Source: Streptomyces chattanoogensis
GTDB lineage: Bacteria > Actinomycetota > Actinomycetes > Streptomycetales > Streptomycetaceae
Direction of reading: 5' to 3'
DNA length: 64,000 nucleotides
Assembly (NCBI RefSeq): GCF_001294335.1
Contig: NZ_LGKG01000141.1
Coordinates: forward strand, 186,001 to 250,000
Made by a program: the position numbers and the translations under genes. Within the stretch, counting starts at the first letter, position 1. Each line of letters starts with the position of its first letter. Below are positions 46,459-55,146 of this stretch, piece by piece. Below the pieces are notes generated by a model. That model had not been told where the DNA came from. It saw only the letters and a list, made by a program, of their open reading frames with translations, and made no database searches.

Positions 46459-47685
46459 CTACGCCGTGTGCGGGCAGAACTCCGCCGCCAGCAGCGCCTC
46501 CCCGTGCGCCGGCCGGGCCGGTCTGTCCGTGTTGACGCGGTAGCTGACGAGGTGCCGCCCGTCGGCCGTGCCCGCGGTCTCCGCGAACGAGCCGTTGATG
46601 TCGCCGTCGTGACCCCAGACCGTGACGCCGCAGGGCAGCTCGGTCGCGTACAGGCCGAGGCCGTACGTGCCGCCGGTGCCCTTCTCGCTGCGCAGCTCGG
46701 CCATCTGGCGCGGCGCCAGGAACCTGCCGCTGAGCAGCGCGGAGAAGAAGCGGTTCAGATCGCCGAGGGTGGTGATCATCTCGCCCGCGGCGCCGGCCAG
46801 GCTGGGGTCGAGGGAGGTGCTGTCCACCAGCCGGCGGCCGAAGCGCGAATACGCGCGGCCGTGCGGCCTCGGCAGTTCCGGGTCGGTGCCGGGGAAGGAG
46901 GTGTTGCCGAGCCGGGCGGGAGCGATGATGCGGTGGCGGATCTCCGTGGCGTACGAGCGACCGGTGACCCCTTTGATGATCAGCCCGAGCACCAGGTAGT
47001 TGGTGTTGGCGTACGAGTAACGGGCGCCCGGCGCCGCCACCGGGGGGTGGCCGAGGGCGATCCGCAGGAGCTGCGCGGGGGTGTGGGTCTCGTAGCGCAG
47101 GGCCCTGAAGGCCGGGCTGTACAGCTGCCGGGCGAGCCGCGGGTCGTCGGTGTAGTTGAACAAACCACTCGTATGGTTCAGCAGCTGGCGGATGGTCACC
47201 TTGCGCAGATCGCTGCCGGTGCCCCCTCCCCTGTCCGGAATCCCCGGCGGGAGGTGCGCCGCTGCGGTGTCGTGCAGGGTCAGTTTCCGCTCGGCGACGA
47301 GTTGCAGGATCACCGTCGCCACCAGACTCTTGGTGAGACTGCCGGCCCGGAAATGGTCGTACTGATCCATCCTCCGGCCGGTCCGCAGGTCGGCGACGCC
47401 GGCCGTGGAGAACCGCGAGCCCGAGAACCTGCCGTTGCGGGTGACGAGGGAGGCGGCGCCCGGGGCCCCGTCGGCCACCAGGACGCGCAGCGCGGGCACC
47501 GTCGTGGCCGGCGGCCTTCTGGCCGGCGCGGGCGGGACCGGGGCGGTGTGCGTCCGGCCGCCACACCCCGTCAGAACCGGCACGGTCACGGCGATCAGGA
47601 CGAGCAGAGCGGTCAGCGCGGCGCGGCGTGACGAGCGCGTCGCCGTCGGTACTCCCGTTCGCCGCTGCCATGTCGCCATCGGCAC
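46459..47685 (-). CDS. Serine hydrolase lipoprotein (class C beta-lactamase / DD-peptidase fold)
   Basis: The 408-residue protein has a lipobox-containing signal (LIAVTVPVLTGCGG) and a penicillin-binding fold: the nucleophile motif SLTK (FRAGSLTKSLVATV), the second motif YSYANTNYLVLG, and the HDG third motif in VWGHDGDING. Such lipoproteins are D-Ala-D-Ala carboxypeptidases or esterases rather than true beta-lactamases; substrate is not clear. It is convergent with glpD. The start codon at 47685 is uncertain, since repeats lie close by. Confidence 0.85.
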   Translation of the reverse strand: MPMATWQRRTGVPTATRSSRRAALTALLVLIAVTVPVLTGCGGRTHTAPVPPAPARRPPATTVPALRVLVADGAPGAASLVTRNGRFSGSRFSTAGVADLRTGRRMDQYDHFRAGSLTKSLVATVILQLVAERKLTLHDTAAAHLPPGIPDRGGGTGSDLRKVTIRQLLNHTSGLFNYTDDPRLARQLYSPAFRALRYETHTPAQLLRIALGHPPVAAPGARYSYANTNYLVLGLIIKGVTGRSYATEIRHRIIAPARLGNTSFPGTDPELPRPHGRAYSRFGRRLVDSTSLDPSLAGAAGEMITTLGDLNRFFSALLSGRFLAPRQMAELRSEKGTGGTYGLGLYATELPCGVTVWGHDGDINGSFAETAGTADGRHLVSYRVNTDRPARPAHGEALLAAEFCPHTA

Positions 47686-47815
47686 TCCCGTTCGTCGGTG
47701 TCATCATGGCGCGAGTGCGGCGCCGTCCGAAAACCGATCCGTCAACCGATCCGTCAACGATCCGGGAACAGATCCGGTAACCGGGCCGGGCACCGGTCCG
47801 GGCACCCACCCGGGC
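47640..47815. repeat. Short degenerate repeats upstream of the kinase gene
   Basis: Between the hydrolase and kinase, CACTCCCGTTCG-type and AACCGATCCGTC-type short repeats recur, including two identical AACCGATCCGTC copies in tandem. I see no gene in them; they overlap the hydrolase N-terminus and may hold promoters. Confidence 0.5.
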
Positions 47816-47961
47816 CTTCCCCATGGCCGCGGATGAGAGAGAATGAAGGCTCCGCCAGGGTGGGTTGTCCGAGTTGGGTCAGTTTGGCGATCGGTGCGGG
47901 TCCGGCGTGCGGCCGGGCCGGGATCGCGCTGCCAACTCGGCTGGATTGCAGAGGGGATTCC

Positions 47962-50073
47962 GTGGGCGACGAGGTCGAGATGGAGGACGGCAAGGAGGGC
48001 AGGCTGCTCGCCGGCCGGTACCGGCTCGCCGATGTTCTCGGCCGGGGCGGCATGGGCACGGTCTGGCGGGCACGCGACGAGGTCCTGGGCCGTACGGTCG
48101 CCGTCAAGGAACTGCGCTTCCCCGGCGGGGTCGAGGAGGACGAGAAGCGCCGGCTGATCACCCGTACGCTGCGTGAGGCCAAGGCGATCGCCCGGATCCG
48201 CAACAACGGCGCGGTGACGGTCTACGACGTGGTCGACGAGGACGACCGGCCGTGGATCGTGATGGAGCTGGTCGAGGGCCGCTCGCTCGCCGAGGTCGTC
48301 CGCGACGACGGCGCGCTCACCCCGCGCCGCGCCGCCGAGGTCGGCCTGGCCGTGCTCGATGTGCTGCGCGCCGCGCACAGCGAGGGCATCCTGCACCGCG
48401 ATGTGAAGCCGTCCAACGTCCTGATGTCCGACGACGGCCGCGTCGTGCTCACCGACTTCGGCATCGCCCAGGTGGAGGGCGACCCCTCCGTCACCTCGAC
48501 CGGCATGCTCGTCGGCGCCCCCTCCTACATCTCCCCGGAGCGCGCCCGCGGCCAGAAGCCGGGCCCGCCGGCCGACATGTGGTCGCTGGGCGGTCTGCTG
48601 TACGCCTGCGTCGAGGGCCACCCGCCGTACGACAAGGGCTCGGCGATCGCCACCCTGACCGCGGTGATGACCGAGCCGGTCGAGCCGCCGAAGAGCGCCG
48701 GTGTGCTGGAAGAGGTCATCTACGGCCTGCTGGTGAAGGACCCGGCGGGTCGCCTGGACGACGCGGGAGCACGGGCGCTGCTGCTGGACGTCCTCCACGG
48801 CCCCAAGGAGACCGAGCCCGAGCCACCGGCGGACGAGACGCGGGCGATGGTGCTGCCGACGGTTCCGGAGGAGCGGGCGGCGAAGCCCAAGGCGGCCAAG
48901 CCGAAGACGGCGGCCAAGTCCAAGGCCGCACCGAAGCCGAAGGAGCCGCGGAAGCCCAAGCCGAAGGCCGCGGCCGGGGCCGCCGCCGCGGAGACGGACG
49001 GGAAGCCGGCGGCCGCCGCCGTCCCGGCGTCGGCAAGCGCGCCGCAGAAGGCCGCCGACCGCGCCCGTAAGCCCTCCGGATCCGGCCGTACGGACACGGC
49101 CAAGGCCGGCAAGGCGACCGGCTCGGGCTCGGGCTCCGGCTCCAGTACCCCGGCCGCCGACCGCCCCGCCTTCGACGGCGACGCCGCCAAGGAGCGGGTG
49201 CGCGGCGCGCTGCAGTCCGTACGCAACGCCGCCGCCGCGGCCCGCAGCGAGTCCAGACCCGGCGACGGGGGCCGCCCCGTCCCCCGCGCCTCGGTGACCG
49301 ATGTCGTACCGCGCCGCACGCTGATCATCGCGGCCGTCGTCGTGGCACTGCTGGTCCTCGGCACGATCCTGGCCCTCGCGCTCAGCGGGGGCGACACCGG
49401 CAACGGCGCCTCCGGCGGCAAGAACGGCAAGACCTCCCCCGGGCACGCCGCACACCCCAAGGACGGCAAGAACAAGCCCGACGGGGCCACCGGCAGTCCG
49501 GAGAACGGGCAGTCCGGCACGTCCGGGCCGCAGTCACCCGGAGCCGGCCCGGCCGGCGGTGACGACGACGCCAAGGGCGGCAAGGACGGGAAGGGCAAGG
49601 ACGGCGACAAGGGCCTGCCGGGCGGCTACGCGCCGGTCTCCAACGGCCGGTTCCACTTCACCGTCGCCATGCCCAAGGGCTTCCGGCAGACCAGCACCTC
49701 GGGCGACGGCTCCGGCGCCATATACAGCGCCTCCGGCGGGTTCCCGCGCATCCAGATCGACTACGGCGCCAAGCCGGGCAACGACGCGGCGGCCGCCTGG
49801 CGGCAGCTCGAGTCGCAGATCCGCTCCTCCACCCCCGACTACCACCGCATCGCCATCAAGACCATCGAGTGGCGGGACTATCCGACCGTCGCGGACTGGC
49901 AGTTCACGCGTACGCAGAACGGCGAGAAGGTACGGGTCCTCGACCGCGGATTCAAGGCCGACGACAACCACGGCTACGCGATCATGATCACGTGCAAGGC
50001 CGACGCCTGGTCCGACAAGGAGTGCACCCAGCTGCGCGAGACGGCGTTCCGGACCTTCGCGGTGAAGGACTGA
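47962..50073 (+). CDS. Transmembrane Ser/Thr protein kinase
   Basis: The 703-residue receptor kinase has an N-terminal eukaryotic-like kinase domain (about 17-275): LGRGGMGTVWRARDE glycine loop, AVKELRF lysine, GILHRDVKPSNVL catalytic loop, TDFGIAQ and SPERARGQK. An Ala/Lys/Pro-rich linker (about 295-440) carries the juxtamembrane part, a single helix follows (about 451-473), and the C-terminal outer domain (about 553-703) begins GGYAPVSNGRFHFTVAMPKGF. There are no PASTA repeats. GTG 47962 is behind AGAGGGGA. It is followed 195 bp later by a pseudokinase of the same layout. Confidence 0.93.
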   Translation: MGDEVEMEDGKEGRLLAGRYRLADVLGRGGMGTVWRARDEVLGRTVAVKELRFPGGVEEDEKRRLITRTLREAKAIARIRNNGAVTVYDVVDEDDRPWIVMELVEGRSLAEVVRDDGALTPRRAAEVGLAVLDVLRAAHSEGILHRDVKPSNVLMSDDGRVVLTDFGIAQVEGDPSVTSTGMLVGAPSYISPERARGQKPGPPADMWSLGGLLYACVEGHPPYDKGSAIATLTAVMTEPVEPPKSAGVLEEVIYGLLVKDPAGRLDDAGARALLLDVLHGPKETEPEPPADETRAMVLPTVPEERAAKPKAAKPKTAAKSKAAPKPKEPRKPKPKAAAGAAAAETDGKPAAAAVPASASAPQKAADRARKPSGSGRTDTAKAGKATGSGSGSGSSTPAADRPAFDGDAAKERVRGALQSVRNAAAAARSESRPGDGGRPVPRASVTDVVPRRTLIIAAVVVALLVLGTILALALSGGDTGNGASGGKNGKTSPGHAAHPKDGKNKPDGATGSPENGQSGTSGPQSPGAGPAGGDDDAKGGKDGKGKDGDKGLPGGYAPVSNGRFHFTVAMPKGFRQTSTSGDGSGAIYSASGGFPRIQIDYGAKPGNDAAAAWRQLESQIRSSTPDYHRIAIKTIEWRDYPTVADWQFTRTQNGEKVRVLDRGFKADDNHGYAIMITCKADAWSDKECTQLRETAFRTFAVKD

Positions 50074-50094
50074 ACCTTCGCGGTGAAGGACTGA
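50053..50094 (+). repeat. 21-bp tandem duplication across the kinase stop codon
   Basis: ACCTTCGCGGTGAAGGACTGA ends the kinase gene and is repeated at once at 50074-50094. The second copy is outside the coding region. Confidence 0.95.
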
Positions 50095-50268
50095 GCCGGG
50101 ACCGGCCGGCGGCTGAGCGGGCACCGGCCGGCGGCCGGGCAGGGGCCGGACGGTGACGGACCGGCACGGTACGGGGCGGGTGTCGGTCCCGCCCCGTATC
50201 GTGAGACACAGCAGGACGGTCCGTACGCATGAACGCCGGACGCCTGAACGCGCTGTTGGGGAGGCGTC

Positions 50269-52620
50269 GTGGACGAGTACGCGGGGAGGGTGCTAGCCGA
50301 GCGCTACCGCCTGCCGCTGCGGCACTCTCCCGAGGACGACTTCACCGAAACCCGCGCGTTCGACACCTACAGCGGGCAGGAGGTGCTGCTCCGTCAGGTG
50401 CCGCTGCCGGAGGTCGTGGAGGCCGAGGTCGTCGGCGATCCGGGCTTCCTCCCGGGCGGCGGAGCACCGCGCACGGCTACGGGGACGGCCGACCGCAGCC
50501 CCCGGGACCCCGCCGTACGCCGCGCACTGGACGCCGCGACGGCGGCCGCGCAACTGCCCGACCACCCCCTCCTCGACCAGGTCTTCGACGTCTTCGCCCA
50601 GGACGGCAGCCTGTGGATCGTCGGCGAACTCATCCCCGCCCGCCCGCTGTCCGCGCTGCTCGCCCAGGGGCCGCTGAGCCCGCACCGCGCCGCGGAGATC
50701 GCCGCAGATGTCCTCACCGCCCTGCGCGCCCTGCACGTCCACGGCTGGCTCCACCGCAACATCACCGCCCGCACGGTCCTGGTCTGCGACGACGGCCGGG
50801 CCATCCTGACGGGCCTGGCGGTGGGCGCGGCCCAGGAGGCGCTGTGCGGATACGACGTCGTGCCCGGGGACGACGCGGCGCCGGAGGAGGACGCGCCGGC
50901 GCCGGAGGGCCCGGCCGCGGCGCGCCCCGAGCCGGTCGGGGTGGCCGAGGGCCGTCATGAGGGCGCCGCCGGGGTGCGGTTCGGCCCGTACGGCGATCAC
51001 CTCGCGCCGGGTGGTGACCCGGTCGGCGAGCCGGGCGATCTGCCCGGACCACGCCGCGAGTCCGCCGCGGAGGCCGGGCCCGGGGTGCGGCTCTCCAAGA
51101 CGCGGGGGACGCCCACCGGTCTTGCCGCCGAGCGCGCGTGGCAGGCGCGGCTCCAGATCGTCGGCCCGGTCACGGAGCGCTGGGCGCCCGAGCAGACTCA
51201 TGTTTCCGACGGCGAACTCCCTGAAGAAGACCGGCAGTTGAGGCCGACGGCGGCCCTCGGCCCGGCAACCGACCTCTGGGCGGTCGGTGCCCTGCTCTTC
51301 CGTACCGTCCAGGGCCATGCCCCCTTCCCCGAGGAGAGCGCCGCCGAGCTGACGCGGCTGGTCCGCACGCAGCCCCCCGCCCCCGCCGACGCCTGCGGCG
51401 AGGACCTGGCCCCCTTCCTCGCCTCCCTCCTCCGCCAGGACCCCGCCCGCCGCCCCGGCTTCGAGGAGCTGCGCGGCCGGCTGCGCGCGCTGATCCGCAC
51501 GGCACCGGAACCGGAGATCGGCCGCCGGCTGGTCACGGTTCCGGCGCTGGAGCGGGGTGCCGACCCCCGGCGGCTGCCGATCCTGCGGCGGCGCGGCGAG
51601 CTGGTCCGCAAGGGCCGGCGCCGGCAGGACCGGGCGCGCCGCGAGCGGCCGGCGCCCGCCGCACCGCGCCCGTCCGGCTCCGCGCCGCCGGTCGCACCCG
51701 TGCCCCGCCCCGCACGCCACCCGAAGCCGCCGAAGCCGCTCCGGCAGCCCAAGCCCCCCAGGCCCGCCCGGGGTTCGGCGCTGTCGGCCGGTGAGCTGTA
51801 CGACGACCAGCAGCTGCTGGTCGAGGTCGGCCTGGATGCGGCGCCGCGGCGTGCGCGCTCGGTACGGGACCATGACGGCACACGGGCACCGCGCGGCGCC
51901 CGCCACCTGGGCCGCCTCCTCCTCGCCCTGATACTGCTGCTCCTCGTGGCCGCGGTCGCCTACGCCATGGTGTTCCTGCCGAAGTCCGGCGAGGAGGCCG
52001 GGGACGGCTCGGGCGGCGCGGGGAGTACGGGCGTATCGGGCGCGGCGTCCGGCGGCAGCCCTTCGCCCACCGGCGGCCGGGACGGCGGCCAGGGCCAGGG
52101 CGCGAGCGCGGGCCAGGACGGCGGTCCGGGCGGCACCCCGGCCCCGCAGCCCACCCCGCCCGCGCACCTCCCCGAGGGCTTCGCGCTCCGCAGTGACCCC
52201 GAGGGCTTCCGGGTGGCGGTCCACAAGGGCTGGCAGCGTCGCGGCAAGAACGGCCAGGGCCAGGTCCGTTACCTCGGCGGCGACTACGAGCTGCTGATCG
52301 TGCCCGGCCGCGACACCACCGCCCGCTTCGGCACCGACCCCATGGCCTACCAGCTGGACAAGGAGGGCGAGCTGGCCCCGTCCCGCGCCTCCGGCTGGTC
52401 CTCGTCCTCGGGCCTGCGGCGGATAGACGTCGGCCGGACGGCCATGGCCGAGGGCACGTTCACCTGGAAGGACAGCAGCGGCCGCGAGGTCTACGTCCGT
52501 AACCTCGCCATGATCCACAACGGCCGCTACCACCTGGTCCAGGTCATAGGCCCCTCCTACGGCCGCCGCGAGGTGGACCGCCTGTACGGGCAGGCGACGA
52601 GCACCTACAGCCCCAAGTAG
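50269..52620 (+). CDS. Pseudokinase-type membrane protein with kinase-like fold
   Basis: The 783-residue protein has the same layout as the upstream kinase: N-terminal kinase-like domain, Pro-rich linker, one helix (about 547-570) and an outer domain (about 633-783, EGFALRSDPEGFRVAVHKGW). Kinase residues are lost: no glycine loop, no AxK lysine (VLLRQVPLP), HRN in place of HRD (GWLHRNITARTVL), and ILTGLA in place of DFG. A large insertion splits the C-lobe before DLWAVGALLFRTVQG. It is likely catalytically dead and may regulate or pair with the upstream kinase. GTG 50269. Confidence 0.87.
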   Translation: MDEYAGRVLAERYRLPLRHSPEDDFTETRAFDTYSGQEVLLRQVPLPEVVEAEVVGDPGFLPGGGAPRTATGTADRSPRDPAVRRALDAATAAAQLPDHPLLDQVFDVFAQDGSLWIVGELIPARPLSALLAQGPLSPHRAAEIAADVLTALRALHVHGWLHRNITARTVLVCDDGRAILTGLAVGAAQEALCGYDVVPGDDAAPEEDAPAPEGPAAARPEPVGVAEGRHEGAAGVRFGPYGDHLAPGGDPVGEPGDLPGPRRESAAEAGPGVRLSKTRGTPTGLAAERAWQARLQIVGPVTERWAPEQTHVSDGELPEEDRQLRPTAALGPATDLWAVGALLFRTVQGHAPFPEESAAELTRLVRTQPPAPADACGEDLAPFLASLLRQDPARRPGFEELRGRLRALIRTAPEPEIGRRLVTVPALERGADPRRLPILRRRGELVRKGRRRQDRARRERPAPAAPRPSGSAPPVAPVPRPARHPKPPKPLRQPKPPRPARGSALSAGELYDDQQLLVEVGLDAAPRRARSVRDHDGTRAPRGARHLGRLLLALILLLLVAAVAYAMVFLPKSGEEAGDGSGGAGSTGVSGAASGGSPSPTGGRDGGQGQGASAGQDGGPGGTPAPQPTPPAHLPEGFALRSDPEGFRVAVHKGWQRRGKNGQGQVRYLGGDYELLIVPGRDTTARFGTDPMAYQLDKEGELAPSRASGWSSSSGLRRIDVGRTAMAEGTFTWKDSSGREVYVRNLAMIHNGRYHLVQVIGPSYGRREVDRLYGQATSTYSPK

Positions 52621-52780
52621 CGGGACCACCGGCAACCGGCACCGCGACAGCCGGCCGTCAACCGCGGAGCCGCCGACGCAACGGCCGGCCCCTCGCTCTC
52701 CAGACGGAGCCGCTCCTCGCCCGGATGACGGAGGGCAATGGTTCTCCGGCCGGAAGCGGGCGCCACCGGCCCCGGCCAGC

Positions 52781-53323
52781 ATGAAGTCCATGACCGTCGA
52801 TACCTGCGTCGCCCTGATCCGCCGCAAGCTGCTCCGGCCCGCCCGGCCGGCACCCGCGGGGCCCTTCGTCCGGCTGGCGGTCGGCCTGTCGGTCGCCGAG
52901 ATGCTGGTGTACACCGCGCAGAAGGTGTACATGACGGCGCGAGGCGAGGTCGGCATGCCCGGACACCCCGCCCCCGCCTCCGTGCAGGCACAGTTCGAGC
53001 ACCCCGCGCTTGCCCAGGCGGGCAACGCCTCGCTCGGTGTGATCGCGTCGCTGGTGGCGCTGGCGACCGTCACCCGCTGGGGAGCCCGCATCCCGCGATG
53101 GATGCTGCTCTGCGCCCTGACGCTCGCCCTGGTGATGCAGTCGCTGGGGGCCGTGATCACCATCCAGCGGGCGGGCCTCGACCTGGCGCACCCGGGCTGG
53201 AGCGCCGCATGGGAGGTGCTGTCGGGAGGCGTCCAGATCGTGGCGTGGTGTGTGACGGTGGTGTCCTACGGCCAGCGCACGCGCCGTCCCCGCCTGCACC
53301 CGGCAACGGAACCGCTCCGGTGA
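52781..53323 (+). CDS. Hypothetical four-helix membrane protein
   Basis: The 180-residue protein has four hydrophobic helices (around FVRLAVGLSVAEMLVY, ASLGVIASLVALATV, MLLCALTLALVMQSLGAV and VQIVAWCVTVVSY) and a basic end. No domain is recognised. It overlaps the next membrane gene by four bases (GTGA), so both are translated together, and probably function together. Confidence 0.7.
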   Translation: MKSMTVDTCVALIRRKLLRPARPAPAGPFVRLAVGLSVAEMLVYTAQKVYMTARGEVGMPGHPAPASVQAQFEHPALAQAGNASLGVIASLVALATVTRWGARIPRWMLLCALTLALVMQSLGAVITIQRAGLDLAHPGWSAAWEVLSGGVQIVAWCVTVVSYGQRTRRPRLHPATEPLR

Positions 53324-53892
53324 CGGCCGGGCATCGCGCGCAGACGGCAGCGGCCCGGACGGCCCTCGTCTGCGCACTCGCCTACGGCGCGATGAAGCTC
53401 GACTGGGCGCTGGGCGGCGCGTTCCTGATGCGGCAGACCCCTCTGCCCCCCGACGCCCGGGACGCGTTGCTGGCCCACACCGCGGGCTCGGTCGTCCAGC
53501 ACTGGGGCTCCGTGGCGCTGGCCCTGGTGGGCATGGCGGCCGCGCTGCATCTGTCCGGCCGCTTCCGGCCGCACGGAAAGGCCCGCCGCCGGATGCTGCT
53601 CATCGGCTCCTGGGCGGGGTGCGCGTTCATGACGGCGCGCGCGGCCGGGCTCCTCGGCTACGGATTCATCAACGACCTGCGGCTGCTGACCGGCCTGGAC
53701 GCCGTCCCTCCCGCATACGTGGATCTGGCCCGCTTCCAGGCCCGTTGGGACCTCCTGCTGTGGTCGCCGTACTGGCTGCTCTTCGGTACCTGCTGGGCCG
53801 TCGCGGCCTGGCACTACCGGCGTCAGGGACACCCGCCGGCACGGGCTACGCGCTCAGCTCCCGCTCCAAGGGCGTCCGGAAGCGCGGTGTGA
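53320..53892 (+). CDS. Hypothetical membrane protein, partner of the upstream gene
   Basis: The 190-residue protein starts VTAGHRAQTAAARTALV and has four hydrophobic helices, among them VVQHWGSVALALVGMAAAL, MLLIGSWAGCAFMTARAAGLL and WSPYWLLFGTCWAVAAW. No domain is recognised. Its first codon overlaps the upstream stop (GTGA). The 3' end overlaps the convergent AlkZ-like gene by 47 bp. Confidence 0.7.
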   Translation: MTAGHRAQTAAARTALVCALAYGAMKLDWALGGAFLMRQTPLPPDARDALLAHTAGSVVQHWGSVALALVGMAAALHLSGRFRPHGKARRRMLLIGSWAGCAFMTARAAGLLGYGFINDLRLLTGLDAVPPAYVDLARFQARWDLLLWSPYWLLFGTCWAVAAWHYRRQGHPPARATRSAPAPRASGSAV

Positions 53893-55033
53893 TCCGTACC
53901 GCGCCCACCCATTCCGCCAGCCTCGCCGCCTCGGTCTCCACCAGCGCGGCGGCCTCCCTTCCGCCCTCGTCCGACAGCAGCCGCCAGACGATCTCGCCGT
54001 CCGCCCGCTGGGCCCAGCCGCCGACGATCCGGCCGTTCCACCACACCGTCGGCCCGATGTTGCCGCTGCGGTCGAAGAGGTGCGGTACATGGTCCGGGTC
54101 GAGGTACCAGTCGCGGACCTTCCACCCCATCGCGGTCGGGTCGAGGCCGGGCAGCAGCGCGGCCCACGGTCCGGGCGCGGCGACACCCTCGAGATCGTCC
54201 GGCAGCGCCACTCCGGCCGCCCCGCCCTCCAGTTCCACCTCCACCGCATCCGTCGCGGCCAGCGCCCGCCGCGTATCGGTCAGCGTCCAGCCCGTCCACC
54301 ACTTGAGGTCCTCGACGGTGGACGGGCCGTACGAGGCGAGCCAGTGGCGGGCGAGACCGGCACGGGCCTCGGCGGGCGGCGGCGCGGGCAGGTCGGCGAA
54401 TGCGGTGCCGGGTACCCAGCGGAAGGAGCTGCTGGTCCAGCCGCCGCGCGGCCGGCCGCGCCGGATCTTCCCCTCCGCGGCCAGTACCCGCAGGATCCGG
54501 CTGGAGACGGCGACCGTGGCCTCGTACGGCTTGCCGGGGGAGACCACGATGGTGTCGCGCAGCTCGGGGACCTCGGCGGCGAGATCGGCCGCGGTCGCCG
54601 CACCGCGCGCGGCGAGCACGGCGAGCGTCTTCGCCTCCGCCTCCGCCAGTCGCCGCTCGTCCCATCCCGGGGCGCCACCCGTCACCCACCTGGTCATCTC
54701 GCGCCGCTCCTTGGCGGCGACGGCCCCTGCTGTGGACGAGGCGACGACCGGCGCCAGCGCGCCGCCGACCGCGAAGAGCGTCCGCCGCATGCACAGCAGC
54801 CGGACCAGCGAACGGTCGTCGTAGAGCGCCCGCTCCACCTCCTCCGGGTCGGGCACGGCCAGCCGCGCGCAGGCCGCCAGGTGCACGGTGGCCGCGTCGG
54901 TGGCATGCAGCCCCACCACCGCATCGGCAACGTCTTCGGCACGGGCCGCCCGGCACGCGGGCGCCAGCAGATGCCGCCGCCCGAGACGCGCCCGGCGGCC
55001 TTCGGTGTCGATACGGGGTCGGGAGTGGCTCAT
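53846..55033 (-). CDS. Winged-helix DNA-binding protein, AlkZ/YcaQ-like
   Basis: The 395-residue protein fits the HTH_42/AlkZ-like family: LGRRHLLAPACRAARAEDVADAVVGLHATDAATVHLA, LFAVGGALAPVVAS, GTAFADLPAPPPAEARAGLARHWLASYGPSTVEDLKWWTGWT and PHLFDRSGNIGPTVWWNGRIVGGWAQ. Family members act in repair of DNA crosslinks or alkylated bases; the tripartite winged-helix glycosylase was seen in AlkZ, involved in azinomycin self-resistance. Here the function is unproven. It overlaps the convergent membrane gene. Confidence 0.82.
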   Translation of the reverse strand: MSHSRPRIDTEGRRARLGRRHLLAPACRAARAEDVADAVVGLHATDAATVHLAACARLAVPDPEEVERALYDDRSLVRLLCMRRTLFAVGGALAPVVASSTAGAVAAKERREMTRWVTGGAPGWDERRLAEAEAKTLAVLAARGAATAADLAAEVPELRDTIVVSPGKPYEATVAVSSRILRVLAAEGKIRRGRPRGGWTSSSFRWVPGTAFADLPAPPPAEARAGLARHWLASYGPSTVEDLKWWTGWTLTDTRRALAATDAVEVELEGGAAGVALPDDLEGVAAPGPWAALLPGLDPTAMGWKVRDWYLDPDHVPHLFDRSGNIGPTVWWNGRIVGGWAQRADGEIVWRLLSDEGGREAAALVETEAARLAEWVGAVRITPRFRTPLERELSA

Positions 55034-55146
55034 GAGGCGACCGTAGGGGGGAGAGGACGGTTCATGGGGCGACCGTACGGGGGCTGTAGGACAGACCGTG
55101 ACCTACACGCGGTGGCCTACACGACGGGGACCTGCACCGCGGTGGC

